From Luteimonas rhizosphaerae (GTDB taxonomy: Bacteria > Pseudomonadota > Gammaproteobacteria > Xanthomonadales > Xanthomonadaceae), in the NCBI RefSeq assembly GCF_002849595.1, contig NZ_NRQR01000018.1:124001-188000 (forward strand): DNA of 64,000 nt, given 5' to 3'. Below, piece after piece: positions 18,022-27,900 of the stretch (its first letter is position 1; each line of letters begins with the position of its first letter). The notes below the pieces were generated by a model. That model saw only the letters and a program-made list of their open reading frames with translations, was not told the DNA's origin and searched no databases. The position numbers were made by a program, and so were the translations under genes.

Positions 18022-18326
18022 GGCCCTCGGACCGGTCGAGTCGCCGCATCACGTGTCGATCCCGCAAGCGCGATGCGGCGGTGATCCGCTGATCGCCTCG
18101 GGTTCGCGCGCAGGCGCGCTCTTGCAACCGGGCGATGTCTGCCGAATGGCGCACGTGCAGGAGCGCCACTCGCGCGAGACGCGCCGGATCTTCAACCGGT
18201 CATGTGGCTCAGGGCAGACGCGCTGACCGGGCACCCTCGAACACGCGGGTCCGTATTGCGGTCTCGCGGTATCGCGAACGACCCGCCTCCCACGTCTGCA
18301 CCGCACGCCGCGCGTCCAACCACGCG
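18022..18326. other. Intergenic stretch between convergent LPS genes
   Basis: About 305 bp between the stop of the ligase gene and the stop of the acyltransferase gene. I see no convincing gene, no clear terminator with a T-tract and no repeat. Frames crossing it give arginine-rich peptides without family character. Confidence 0.5.
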
Positions 18327-19241
18327 TCAGTACAGCGACCCGCCTTCGGGCTGGCGCTTGAAGCGCCGGTGGATCCACAGGTACTGCGCGGGCGCGGCGC
18401 GGACCATGGTCTCGACGCCGGCCATGACGGCGGCGGTATCGGCGGTCGCATCGTCGCTGGGATACGGCGCCGGCGCGGGCCACAGCGTCAGCGTGTAGCC
18501 GCCGTCGTCGCGGCGGCGATGCTGGTACAGCACGACCGCGGCGCCGGACATCCGCGCCAGCTGGTGGGTCGAAGTCAGGCTGTGCGCGGGCCGGCCGAAG
18601 AACGGCACGTAGACCGCATCGCCGCCGCTCGGATCCTGGTCGGGCGCGTACCACAGCAGGCCGCCGCGCTTGAGATGGCGCACCACGCCGCGCACGTCGC
18701 GCTTGGGGAACATCGCAGCGGCATAACGCGCGCGACCGCGGCGCACCGCCCACTCCATCGCAGGCTGCGTGTGCGGCCGGTACATGCCGGCCAGGGGCAC
18801 GTAGTCGCACATCAGCCGGCCACAGACCTCGAGCGTGGTGAAGTGGCCGGACACGACGATGACGCCGCGTCCGCTCTTCTGGACGGCTTCGATGTGCTCG
18901 ACGCCCTCGACCACCAGCCCGCGCCGCAGCGGCGCGATCGAGCCCCACCAGGCGCGCGCGAACTCGAACAGGCCGATGCCGAGCGACGTGAAGTGCGCAC
19001 GCAGCAGCGCCTCGCGCGCGGCGTCGTCGAGTTCCGGGAAACACAGCGCCAGGTTGCGCGCGGCGATGCGGCGCCGGCTGCCGAGCACGCGGCGCATGAC
19101 GCCGCCGATGACGCGCCCCAGCGCGCGCTGCAGCGGCCACGGGATCCGCGCAGCCAGCGCCATCAGGCCGATGCCCAGCCAGGTCGGCCAGTGACGGGGG
19201 CCGAGCGGCGGGCGGGGCGATACGGGCGATGGCGTCGACAT
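18327..19241 (-). CDS. Lipid A biosynthesis acyltransferase (LpxL/LpxM family)
   Basis: A 304-residue inner-membrane acyltransferase that adds a secondary acyl chain to Kdo2-lipid IVA. An N-terminal hydrophobic anchor (about 20-45) precedes the catalytic H-x4-[DE] motif HFTTLE. Other family blocks are RNLALCFPEL, MYRPHTQPAMEW, LLWYAPDQDPSGGDAVYVPF (20 residues, the second conserved region with DQDP) and the C-terminal QYLWIHRRFK. Whether it is the lauroyl (LpxL) or myristoyl (LpxM) enzyme cannot be told. The start at 19241 puts the anchor near the N-terminus; an ATG at 19280 adds 13 residues. It is divergent from waaA, 98 bp away. Confidence 0.92.
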   Translation of the reverse strand: MSTPSPVSPRPPLGPRHWPTWLGIGLMALAARIPWPLQRALGRVIGGVMRRVLGSRRRIAARNLALCFPELDDAAREALLRAHFTSLGIGLFEFARAWWGSIAPLRRGLVVEGVEHIEAVQKSGRGVIVVSGHFTTLEVCGRLMCDYVPLAGMYRPHTQPAMEWAVRRGRARYAAAMFPKRDVRGVVRHLKRGGLLWYAPDQDPSGGDAVYVPFFGRPAHSLTSTHQLARMSGAAVVLYQHRRRDDGGYTLTLWPAPAPYPSDDATADTAAVMAGVETMVRAAPAQYLWIHRRFKRQPEGGSLY

Positions 19242-19339
19242 CGGGCCATTGTAGAAGGTGGTGCGTCGCGGTCCTTCCACGTGTGGGCTCGACGTGCGGC
19301 ACAGCCGCCCGCCGACGACCCTTCCGCTATCCTGTGCGG

Positions 19340-20677
19340 ATGGCTGCCGACCCCACAGAACGACTGCTGCGCGGCCTCTATTCGGCGCTGCTCTACGTGC
19401 TGGTGCCGATCACGGTCTACCACCTGATCTGGCGCGGTTTCCGCCAGCCGGCGTATTTCCAGCGCTGGAACGAGCGCTACGGCGTCTATCGCGCGGCGCC
19501 GTTGCCCGCTCCGGTGTGGGTGCACGCGGTCTCGGTCGGCGAGGTCAATGCCGCGGCGCCGCTGATCAACGCGCTGCTGGAACGCGATCCCGCGCGGCGC
19601 CTGCTGGTGACGACGATCACGCCGACCGGCTCGGCGCGCGTCGCCGCCCTGTGGGGCGAGCGCGTCGAACACGTGTATCTGCCCTACGACCTCAGCGGCG
19701 CGGTGCGACGGTTTCTCGCCCAGTACCGGCCGCAGGTCGGGTTGATCGTCGAGACCGAGCTGTGGCCGAACCTGTTGTTCTGCTGCCGCGATGCGGGCGT
19801 GCCGACCTACATCGTCAACGCGCGCCTGTCGGCGCGATCGCTGCGCGGCTACCGCGTGCTGCGGCCGCTGGTCGGACGCGCGCTGCGCACCGTGCGCCGG
19901 GTCGCGACCCAGTCGTCCGACGACGGCAAGCGCTTCGTGAAACTGGGCGCGCTGCGCGAGGCCGTGCTGCACACCGGCAATCTGAAGTACGACATCGCCG
20001 TCGACCAGGCCGCGGTCGACGCGCTGGTCGAGGCGTTCCGCGGCAACGCCGGCGTGCGGCCGACGTGGATCGCGGCGAGCACCCATCCCGACGAGGAAGC
20101 TGCGGTCGTCGACATCCACCGGCGCCTGCGCCAGCGCTGGCCGGACCTGCTGCTGTTGTGGGCGCCGCGGCATCCCGAGCGCTTCCGCGCCGTCGCCCAG
20201 CTCGGCGTCGATGCTGGCTGGCGCGTCGCCACGCGGGCGCTGACCCACTGGCCGGACGCGGGCGACGACGTCTTCGTGCTCGACACGCTCGGCGAGCTGG
20301 GCGCGTTCTACGCCTGCGCCGATGCCGCCTTCGTCGGCGGCAGCCTGCAGGACATCGGTGGCCACAACCTGCTGGAACCGGCCGCGGTCGGCACTGCGCC
20401 GGTGACCGGCCCGCATCTGCAGAACTTCACCGACATCGCGCGCCAGCTCAAGCAGGCCGGCGCGGTGCGCATCTGCGCCGACGCCGACGGCGTGCACGCC
20501 GCACTGGCCGAGCTGCTGGCCGATGACGACGCCCGACGCGCGATGGGGGAGGCCGGACGCGCGCTGGTGGCCGCCGGGCGCGGTGCTCTGGGACGCACGC
20601 TCGCGCTGGTCGAACCCGACCTGCCGGTACCGGATACGAAAACGGCGCGGATCCGATCCGCGCCGTTCGCTGTCTGA
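19340..20677 (+). CDS. waaA: 3-deoxy-D-manno-octulosonic acid transferase (Kdo transferase)
   Basis: A 445-residue GT30 enzyme that attaches Kdo to lipid IVA at the inner membrane. A membrane anchor at about 9-28 is followed by the acceptor domain with the catalytic Glu in HAVSVGEVNAAAPLI. The donor domain carries ASTHPDEE, PRHPERF and the diagnostic GGSLQDIGGHNLLEPAA. The length is normal (about 420-440) apart from a short tail, TKTARIRSAPFAV, whose codons form a perfect 12-bp hairpin. The ATG at 19340 was chosen as it places the anchor at the N-terminus. It is convergent with tolC. Confidence 0.93.
   Translation: MAADPTERLLRGLYSALLYVLVPITVYHLIWRGFRQPAYFQRWNERYGVYRAAPLPAPVWVHAVSVGEVNAAAPLINALLERDPARRLLVTTITPTGSARVAALWGERVEHVYLPYDLSGAVRRFLAQYRPQVGLIVETELWPNLLFCCRDAGVPTYIVNARLSARSLRGYRVLRPLVGRALRTVRRVATQSSDDGKRFVKLGALREAVLHTGNLKYDIAVDQAAVDALVEAFRGNAGVRPTWIAASTHPDEEAAVVDIHRRLRQRWPDLLLLWAPRHPERFRAVAQLGVDAGWRVATRALTHWPDAGDDVFVLDTLGELGAFYACADAAFVGGSLQDIGGHNLLEPAAVGTAPVTGPHLQNFTDIARQLKQAGAVRICADADGVHAALAELLADDDARRAMGEAGRALVAAGRGALGRTLALVEPDLPVPDTKTARIRSAPFAV
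20641..20667 (-). terminator. Terminator of tolC lying inside the last codons of waaA
   Basis: A perfect 12-bp stem (20641-20652 with 20656-20667, loop ccg). On the minus strand the stem is followed by ttttcg, giving a short T-tract, and it lies 24 bp beyond the tolC stop, so it fits as the tolC terminator. On the plus strand it is part of the waaA reading frame, whose stop is at 20675-20677. Confidence 0.8.
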
Positions 20678-20690
20678 CCTGCGGTTCCGG

Positions 20691-22049
20691 TTACTGCGGC
20701 GGGTTGGCCGCGCCGGTGCCGGTGGACGCGCCGACGCTGTTGACGTCGACCGTCAGCTGCCGGTTGATGTCCTGCAGGTTGGCGATGTCCAGCGTGCCCG
20801 CGGCCTGCTCGAGCAACAGCCGGCTCTGCAGGAAGTTGTACTTCGCGAACGCGTACTGCTGGCGCGCGGAGAACAGGTTCTGCTGGTTGATCAGCACGTC
20901 GATGACGGTGCGCGTGCCGACTTCCAGGCCGACCTGCGAGGCCTCGTAGGCGGCGTTCGCGGACACCAGCGCCAGACGGCGCGCTTCGACCTCGGTGATG
21001 CCGGCGACCAGGTTCTGGTAGGCGCTGCGCGTGTTGCGCTCGATCGCGCGGCGCTGCGCCTCGTACTGGTCGGCGGTGATGTCGCGCTGGGCGATCGACT
21101 GGCGCACGCGGGACTGGGTGATGCCGCCGCTGAAGATCGGCACGGTCAGCGTCAGGCCGATGCTGTTGGTTTCGCCCTCACGACCCAGCGAGCCCTGGTT
21201 GGTCTCGCCCCAGCTGTCGCTGCGGCCGTAGCTCGCGCCGAGGTCGAGGGTCGGCAGGTGCCCGGACTTCGCCGCGGTCACGTTGTAGCCGGCCGATTCG
21301 ACCTGGTATTCCAGGGCCTTGAGCTGCGGATTCTGGTCCAGCGCGGTCGCGACCCAGGCTTCGGCGTCGCGGCCCTGCGGCAGCTCCGGGGTGAAGTCGT
21401 CGGGCAGGCCGCGCAGGTCGGTGATCGGCGCACCGGTGATCTCGGCCAGCGCCTGGTAGGAATCCTGCAGCGCGTTGCGCTGGACGATCGTGTTGGCGCG
21501 GGCGCTGTCGTACTGGGCGCGCGCTTCGTGCACGTCGGTGATCGGCGCCAGGCCGACTTCGAGGCGCTTGTCGGCGAAATCGAACTGGCGCTTGAACGCG
21601 GCTTCTGCGGCCTCGGCGGCGGCCAGCGTCTCGGTCGCGACCAGCACGTCGAAGTACGCCGCGGCGGTGCGGGTGATCAGCGTGTCGTTATCGGCGTCGA
21701 GCTGGAAGTCCGCCGCGGTGCTCAGCGCGCGCTGCGAGCGCAAGGTTGCGACCTGGCTCCAGTCGAACAGCACCTGGCCGGCGTTGATGCCGTAGCTGCG
21801 GGTGCGACTGCTGCCCGAAAAGCCGGCGACGCGGCTCTCGGTCAGCGAGGCGCTGCCGTTGATCTGCGGCAGCAGCGCGCCACGCGCCTGGACCGCGCCT
21901 TCGCGGGTCGCGAGGCGCTGCGACTCGGCGATCGACAGCGTCGGATCGTTGGTGCGGGCCAGCTCGTAGGTCTGGACGAGATCGGCGGCGAGCAGCGGGC
22001 TGGAGGTCAGCGCCAGTGCGAGCGACAGGAACAGGGGGCGGCGGAACAT
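20691..22049 (-). CDS. tolC: TolC-family outer-membrane efflux channel
   Basis: A 452-residue outer-membrane factor with a signal peptide (FLSLALALTSSPLLAA, cleavage near residue 21). Two repeated OEP units follow (about 25-215 and 230-430). ADLVQTYELARTNDPTLSIA (20 residues) is the standard TolC start, and YEASQVGLEVGTRTVIDVLI (20 residues) is the conserved second-half hairpin with the VGTRT motif. It forms the trimeric exit duct for RND and ABC efflux and type I secretion. The upstream pcm gene ends 19 bp before the start, as in other xanthomonads, so the two are co-transcribed. The adaptor and permease at 23.6-28.1 kb are likely partners. Confidence 0.93.
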   Translation of the reverse strand: MFRRPLFLSLALALTSSPLLAADLVQTYELARTNDPTLSIAESQRLATREGAVQARGALLPQINGSASLTESRVAGFSGSSRTRSYGINAGQVLFDWSQVATLRSQRALSTAADFQLDADNDTLITRTAAAYFDVLVATETLAAAEAAEAAFKRQFDFADKRLEVGLAPITDVHEARAQYDSARANTIVQRNALQDSYQALAEITGAPITDLRGLPDDFTPELPQGRDAEAWVATALDQNPQLKALEYQVESAGYNVTAAKSGHLPTLDLGASYGRSDSWGETNQGSLGREGETNSIGLTLTVPIFSGGITQSRVRQSIAQRDITADQYEAQRRAIERNTRSAYQNLVAGITEVEARRLALVSANAAYEASQVGLEVGTRTVIDVLINQQNLFSARQQYAFAKYNFLQSRLLLEQAAGTLDIANLQDINRQLTVDVNSVGASTGTGAANPPQ

Positions 22050-22068
22050 CGGGGAATCCTTCGATCGA

Positions 22069-22731
22069 TCAGAGGGAGAACTGCGGCACGGGCGCGGCGC
22101 CGGCGAGATACGCCAGTCCGGTCTCGAACAACGATTCGACGCGCGGTGCGTTGACGTCGTCGCCGTCGCGGCGCACGCGCACCGCTTCCATCGCGGGCGC
22201 ACGGCCACGGACGATGAACATGCGACCGCCGGGGCGGAGCCATTCGACGAACCGCGTGGGGATGACGTCGGCCGCGGCGCAGACGCAGATCGCGTCGAAG
22301 CGGCGGTCGGTGGTCCAGGCGAGCGCGTCGGCGGCGATGACCTGCACGTTGCCGATCGCCTGCGCCTGCAGCCGGTCGCGCGCGGCATCGGCGAGGTCGG
22401 CGTGGCGTTCGAGGGTGACGACGTCGCGCGCCAGGCTGGCGAGGCACGCGGCGAGATAACCGCTGCCGGTGCCGATCTGCAGCACCTCGTCGCCCGGGGT
22501 CAGCTCCAGCGCCTGCAGCGCGCGGCCTTCCACGACCGGCTTGAGCATGCTTTCGCCATGGCCGATCGGCAGCTCGATGTCGGTATACGCCAGCGCGCGC
22601 CGCGTCTCGGCAACAAAGGCCTCGCGCGGAATGCGCGCGATCGTGTCGAGCACGCGGATGTCCAGCACGTCCCACGGCCGGACCTGTTGTTCCACCATCG
22701 CCTCGCGGGCCTTGGCGTAATCGATCGTCAT
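22069..22731 (-). CDS. Protein-L-isoaspartate O-methyltransferase family protein
   Basis: A 220-residue SAM-dependent methyltransferase of the PCMT family. MVEQQVRPWDVLDIRVLDTI (20 residues) is the N-terminal region. GHGESMLKPVV replaces the usual G.G.tiSqP substrate loop, and LQIGTGSGYLAACLA is the SAM-binding motif I. Family members repair isoaspartyl residues with SAM. The loop change (ESMLKP for ISQP) is seen in the branch that sits beside tolC, so the substrate may differ. It is upstream of tolC in the same operon. Confidence 0.85.
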   Translation of the reverse strand: MTIDYAKAREAMVEQQVRPWDVLDIRVLDTIARIPREAFVAETRRALAYTDIELPIGHGESMLKPVVEGRALQALELTPGDEVLQIGTGSGYLAACLASLARDVVTLERHADLADAARDRLQAQAIGNVQVIAADALAWTTDRRFDAICVCAAADVIPTRFVEWLRPGGRMFIVRGRAPAMEAVRVRRDGDDVNAPRVESLFETGLAYLAGAAPVPQFSL

Positions 22732-22877
22732 CTCGTCGGTTCCTGTCTACCAGCGCGCAATTCTAGCGGGCGCGGGCCTGGGGTCATCATCGCGGGGGTG
22801 GCGGGTGCGACGCAGTGCCGGAAGTCATCGAGACTGCTGGCACCACGCGGCAGGCGGTCATGCGGCGGCGGGCCGGC

Positions 22878-23555
22878 TCAGCGCTCGCGCCCGTAGGCGC
22901 GCAGGAACATGTCGACCGACGCCTCCAGGTGCGCGCGCCGGAGCTCGGCGCAGCGGTCCGCATCGGCGTCGCAGTCGAAGACCATGCGCTGGTGGAGGTC
23001 GCCCTTGACCAGCACGAAGAACTGGGCGGCGGCGACGGCGGGATCGTCGATGTCCAGGTCGCCATGCTCGATGCGCCGCTGCAGCAGTGCCGCGAACTCG
23101 GCCTGCACGCGCAACGGACCGCCTTCCCAGAAGCGCTGGGCGAGGCGCTTCTCGACCATCTGCGGCGTGCACAGCAGGCGGTGGCCGGCGACGGCCTCCG
23201 GCGCGCTGATCATCGTGAAGAACGCATCGGCGACTTCCAGCAGGCGCTGGCGCACCGGTGTGTCGGGCGCGGGCTCGAATACCGAGGCCGGCATCTGCTG
23301 CTCGCAGTACGCGGCGGCGGCGGCCGTGAACAGCGTGTCCTTGTCGCCGAAGTGGCTGTAGACCGTCAGCTTGGAGACGCCGGCCTCGGCCGCGATCTGG
23401 TCCATGCTGACGCCTTCATAGCCCTGCTGCAGGAACATCCGCTCGGCGGCTTCGAGGATTGCCGCGCGCTTGGCCAGGTCCTTGGGACGGCCAGGACCTG
23501 CCGCAGGACGGGGGTCGGAGGCGGAATCGTCGGTGGCGCGGGCAGGTGTGGACAT
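22878..23555 (-). CDS. TetR/AcrR-family transcriptional repressor
   Basis: A 225-residue regulator. The N-terminal HTH (about 27-75) has AILEAAERMFLQQGYEGVSM (20 residues) and AEAGVSKLTVYSHFGDKDTL (20 residues), typical of AcrR-like repressors. The C-terminal part is an all-helical ligand and dimer domain resembling the TetR_C group found with RND pumps (HRLLCTPQMVEKRLAQRFWE, 20 residues). It is divergent from the adaptor gene with a 70-90 bp A+T-rich intergenic region that holds a partial palindrome, so it probably represses both itself and the pump; the inducer is unknown. It ends 146 bp before the pcm start. Confidence 0.9.
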   Translation of the reverse strand: MSTPARATDDSASDPRPAAGPGRPKDLAKRAAILEAAERMFLQQGYEGVSMDQIAAEAGVSKLTVYSHFGDKDTLFTAAAAAYCEQQMPASVFEPAPDTPVRQRLLEVADAFFTMISAPEAVAGHRLLCTPQMVEKRLAQRFWEGGPLRVQAEFAALLQRRIEHGDLDIDDPAVAAAQFFVLVKGDLHQRMVFDCDADADRCAELRRAHLEASVDMFLRAYGRER

Positions 23556-23565
23556 CGCGGAATAC

Positions 23566-23584
23566 TATACCAACGGGTTCTATA
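23566..23584. promoter_or_regulatory. Candidate TetR-family operator between repressor and pump genes
   Basis: The stretch tataccaacgggttctata has matching tata ends and an inner caac-gg-gtt core. It is an imperfect palindrome of the type bound by pump repressors. It lies 11 bp upstream of the repressor start within an A+T-rich segment (23561-23612) that stands out from the 70% G+C background and likely carries both promoters. Confidence 0.6.
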
Positions 23585-23644
23585 AATATACGATACGCGC
23601 CAGTACATTAATCCCCGACTTCCGGAATGCTGCGCGTGAACGCG

Positions 23645-24799
23645 ATGCCCATGACCCATTCCTCTTCTTCTTTTGCCCCGGCGCGGCTGCGCGCGACCGC
23701 GGTGCTCGCTGCGCTCGTGCTCGCGGCCTGCGGCGACGGGGCGCCGGTGCCCGACACCGCACAGCCCGTGCTCGTCGTGCGGCCGGGCGACCTCGCCAAC
23801 GACGGCGTCGGCGCCTACGCCGGTGAGATCCGCGCGCGCGAGGAAAGCCCGCTGTCGTTCCAGGTCGGCGGCCGCCTCGTACGCCGCCTGGTCGACGCGG
23901 GCGAGCACGTGACCCGCGGCCAGGTGCTGGCCGAGATCGATCCCGGCGACCTGCGGTTGCAGGCGCAGTCCGCGCAGGCCCAGCTGGCGTCGGCGGAAGC
24001 CGAGTACGCCCGCGCCCGCACCGATCGCGCGCGCTACGCGACGCTCGTCGACGAGCAGCTGGTCAGCCGCTCGCAGATGGACCAGCAGGACGCCGCCTAC
24101 AAGGCCGCCGAGGCGCAGGTGCGCGCCGCGCGGGCGCAGACCGACGTCGCGCGCAACCAGGCCGGCTACACCCAGCTGCGCGCGCCGCGCGACGGGGTGA
24201 TCGCCAATCGCCAGGCCGAAGCGGGCGAAGTCGTGGCCGCCGGCCAGCCGATCTTCACGCTCGCCGGCGATGCCGGACGCGAGGTCGCGATCGCGCTGCC
24301 GGAATCGCGGATCGCGGGCTTCCGGGTCGGCCAGACCGCGCGAGTCGAGCTGTGGAACCGGCCCGGCACGCAGTTCGAAGGCCGCATCAGCGAGATCGCG
24401 GCCGCCGCCGATCCGCAGGCGCGCACCTATGCCGCGCGGGTCGCCCTCGACCTGCCCGGCGACGCCGCGGTCGAACTCGGCCAGAGCGCTCGGGTGTATC
24501 TCGCCGGCGATGGCGCCGAGCCGATGTCGCTGCCGCTGTCGGCGATCCAGCCCGGCGCCGACGGCGGCAAGTCGGTGTGGGTCGTCGATCCGCAGCGCCG
24601 CGCCGTCGTGGCGACCCCGGTCTCGGTCGGCGCCTATGGCGCGCGGACAGTGCCGGTCCGCGAGGGCCTGACGGCCGATGCGCTGGTCGTCGCCGCGGGC
24701 GGGCATCTGCTGCGCGACGGCCAGGTCGTGACCCCGGTGGATCGCGACAATCGCCCGGTGCCGCTGGCGCCGCTGTCGGACACGGCGACGACGCCGTGA
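23645..24799 (+). CDS. RND efflux periplasmic adaptor lipoprotein
   Basis: A membrane-fusion protein of about 384 residues. The signal sequence ends in the lipobox LVLAAC, so it is lipid-anchored to the inner membrane. The biotinyl-lipoyl region (GRLVRRLVDAGEHVTRGQVL, 20 residues) encloses an alpha hairpin (about 95-165). The closing QLRAPRDGVIANRQAEAGEV (20 residues) follows, then beta-barrel and membrane-proximal domains. It bridges the permease gene downstream with TolC. Possible starts are ATG at 23627, 23645 or 23651; I chose the middle one. A 148-bp gap separates it from the permease gene. Confidence 0.9.
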   Translation: MPMTHSSSSFAPARLRATAVLAALVLAACGDGAPVPDTAQPVLVVRPGDLANDGVGAYAGEIRAREESPLSFQVGGRLVRRLVDAGEHVTRGQVLAEIDPGDLRLQAQSAQAQLASAEAEYARARTDRARYATLVDEQLVSRSQMDQQDAAYKAAEAQVRAARAQTDVARNQAGYTQLRAPRDGVIANRQAEAGEVVAAGQPIFTLAGDAGREVAIALPESRIAGFRVGQTARVELWNRPGTQFEGRISEIAAAADPQARTYAARVALDLPGDAAVELGQSARVYLAGDGAEPMSLPLSAIQPGADGGKSVWVVDPQRRAVVATPVSVGAYGARTVPVREGLTADALVVAAGGHLLRDGQVVTPVDRDNRPVPLAPLSDTATTP

Positions 24800-24947
24800 C
24801 GTCGCGGGCCCCCTGTGTTCGCAGGTCCGCTGCGGCCTGCGCGTGCGCGTGGCTGCCTGGCCGTCGTCGCGCCGCCGCGATGCGCGGCATCATCGGTCCC
24901 GACCCGGTCCACCACGCCCCCGCGCGCCGCCACGGAACCGCCTGCCG

Positions 24948-27900
24948 ATGAGCCGCTTCAACCTGTCCGAATGGGCGCTCGGCAACCGCACCCTGGTGCT
25001 GTACCTGATGCTGGTCGTCGCGATCGCCGGCATCTTTTCCTATTCGCGCCTCGGCCAATCCGAGGATCCGCCGTTCACCTTCAAGGCGATGGTGATCCAG
25101 ACCCAATGGCCGGGTGCGACCGCCGAACAGGTGGCGCTGCAGGTCACCGAGCGCATCGAACGCAAACTGATGGAAACCGGCGACTACGAGTTCGTCCGCT
25201 CGTACTCGCGTCCGGGCGAATCGCAGGTGATCTTCTTCGCGCGCGACTCGATGCACTCCGACGAGATCCCGGACCTCTGGTACCAGGTCCGCAAGAAGGT
25301 CGGCGACCTGCGACCACAGTTGCCTCAGGACATCGTCGGCCCGTTCTTCAACGACGAGTTCGGCGACACCTTCGGCAACATCTACGCGCTGACGGGCGAC
25401 GGCTTCGACTACGCGATCAAGAAGGACTATGCCGACCGCATCCAGCGCGAGCTGCAACGGGTCGACGATGTCGGCAAGGTCGAGCTGGTCGGCCTGCAGG
25501 ACGAGAAGGTCTGGATCGAGGTCAGCAACACGCGTCTGGCGACGCTCGGCATTCCGATGGCCGCGGTGCAGCAGGCGCTGGCGGAGCAGAACGCGATCGT
25601 GCCCGCCGGCTTCTTCGAGACCGCCGATGCGCGCGTGCAGCTGCGCGTCGACGGCGCGTTCCGTTCGGTCGAGGGCATCCGCGCGTTCCCGATCCGCGCC
25701 GGCGACCGCACCGTGCGGCTCGGCGACATCGCGACCGTCGAGCGCGGCTTCGCCGATCCCGCCGCGCCGCGCATGCGCTTCATGGGCGAGGACGCGATCG
25801 GTCTCGCGGTGGCGATGCACGACGGCGGCGACATCCTGCGGCTGGGTCGCGCGCTGGAGACCGAGTTCGCGCGGCTGCAGGAGACGCTGCCCGCCGGTCT
25901 CGAGCTGCGCAAGGTCTCCGACCAGCCGCGCGCCGTGCGCGATTCGGTCGGCGAGTTCGTCACGGTGCTGGCCGAAGCCGTCGTCATCGTGCTGCTGGTG
26001 AGCTTCCTGTCGCTCGGCTTCCGCACCGGTCTCGTCGTCGCGGTGTCGATCCCGCTGGTGCTGGCCATGACCTTCATCGCGATGGACCAGTTCGGCATCG
26101 GCCTGCACAAGATCTCGCTCGGTGCGCTGGTGCTCGCGCTCGGGCTGATGGTCGACGACGCGATCATCGCCGTCGAGATGATGGCCATCCGCATGGAGCA
26201 GGGCGACAGCCGCCTGACCGCCGCCAGTTACGCGTGGACGCACACCGCGTTCCCGATGTTGACCGGCACCCTGGTCACCGCGGCCGGCTTCCTGCCGATC
26301 GCGACCGCGGCGTCGAGCACCGGCGAGTACACGCGCTCGCTGTTCCAGGTGGTGACGATCGCGCTGGTCGTGTCGTGGGTCGCGGCGGTGCTGTTCATTC
26401 CGTGGCTCGGTGAGAAGATGCTCCCCGATCTCGCCAATCCGCAGCCGCCGAAGCCGGGCTCGCTGGCCGCGCGGTGGCGCGGCGCACGCACGCGCGCAGC
26501 CGATCGCTGGCCGGCGTTCGCCTTTGCGCTGGCGCCGCGCGAGCCCCATGCGCACGACCACGATCCCTACCAGCGCCCGTTCTACCGCCGCTTCCGCAGC
26601 TGGCTGCACTGGTCGCTGCGCCATCGCTGGCTGGTGATCGGCGCGACCGCGGCGCTGTTCGTGCTGTCGCTGGCGTTGTTCCGCTTCGTGCCGCAGCAGT
26701 TCTTCCCCGATTCCACCCGGCTGGAGCTGATGGTCGACGTGGAACTCGCCGAAGGCAGTTCACTGCGCGCGACCGAGGCCGCGGCCGCGCGCCTGGATGC
26801 GCTGCTCGACGGGCATCCGGGCGTCGACAACCGCGTGGCCTACGTCGGTACCGGCTCGCCGCGCTTCTATCTGCCGCTCGACCAGCAGCTGCCGCAGGCG
26901 AACTTCGCCCAGTTCGTCGTCACCACTGCGGATGTCGACGCGCGCGAGCGCATCCGCGGCTGGCTCATCGACGAGGTCGCGCCGCAGTTCCCCGAGCTGC
27001 AGCTGCGCGTGACCCGGCTCGAGACCGGCCCGCCGGTCGGCTATCCGATCCAGCTGCGGGTGTCGGGCGAACACGTCGAGCGCGTGCGCGAGATCGCGAA
27101 CGCCGTCGCCGGGCAGGTGCGCGCCAATCCGCACGTCGCCAACGTCAACCTGGACTGGGACGAACCCAGCAAGATCGTCCAGCTGGTCGTCGACCAGGAA
27201 CGCGCGCGCGTGCTCGGCATCAGCTCCCAGCAGCTGGCGCAGTTCCTGTCCGGCTCGCTGTCGGGCCTGCAGGTCAGCACCTACCGCGAGGGCAACGAGC
27301 TGATCGGCATCCAGATGCGCGGCACCGGCGACGAGCGCGCGCAGCTGGAGATGCTCGACAGTCTCGCCGTGCCGACCGCGAACGGCCAGGCCGTGCCGCT
27401 GTCGCAGATCGCCCGCCTGGAGTCGACGTTCGAGGACGGCATCATCTGGCACCGCGACCGTCTCCCCACCGTCACCGTGCGCGCCGACATCCGCGATGCG
27501 GAAACGCCGGCGACCGTCGTCGCGCAACTGCTGCCGACGCTCGAGGACATCCGCGCATCGATGCCGGACGGCTACCGCCTCGAGACCGGTGGCACCGTCG
27601 AGGATTCCGGCAAGGGCCAGGATTCGATCGGCGCCGGCATGCCGCTGTTCCTGTTCGTCGTCGTGTCGCTGCTGATGCTGCAGTTGCGCAGTTTCTCGCG
27701 CAGTGCGCTGGTGCTGCTCACCGCGCCGCTGGGCATGATCGGCGTGACCCTGTTCCTGCTGGTCTTCCGCGTGCCGTTCGGCTTCGTCGCGATGCTCGGC
27801 ACGATCGCGCTGGCCGGCATGATCATGCGCAACTCGATCATCCTGGTCGACCAGATCGAGCAGGACATCGCCGCGGGCCACGCGCGCTGGGACGCGGTCA

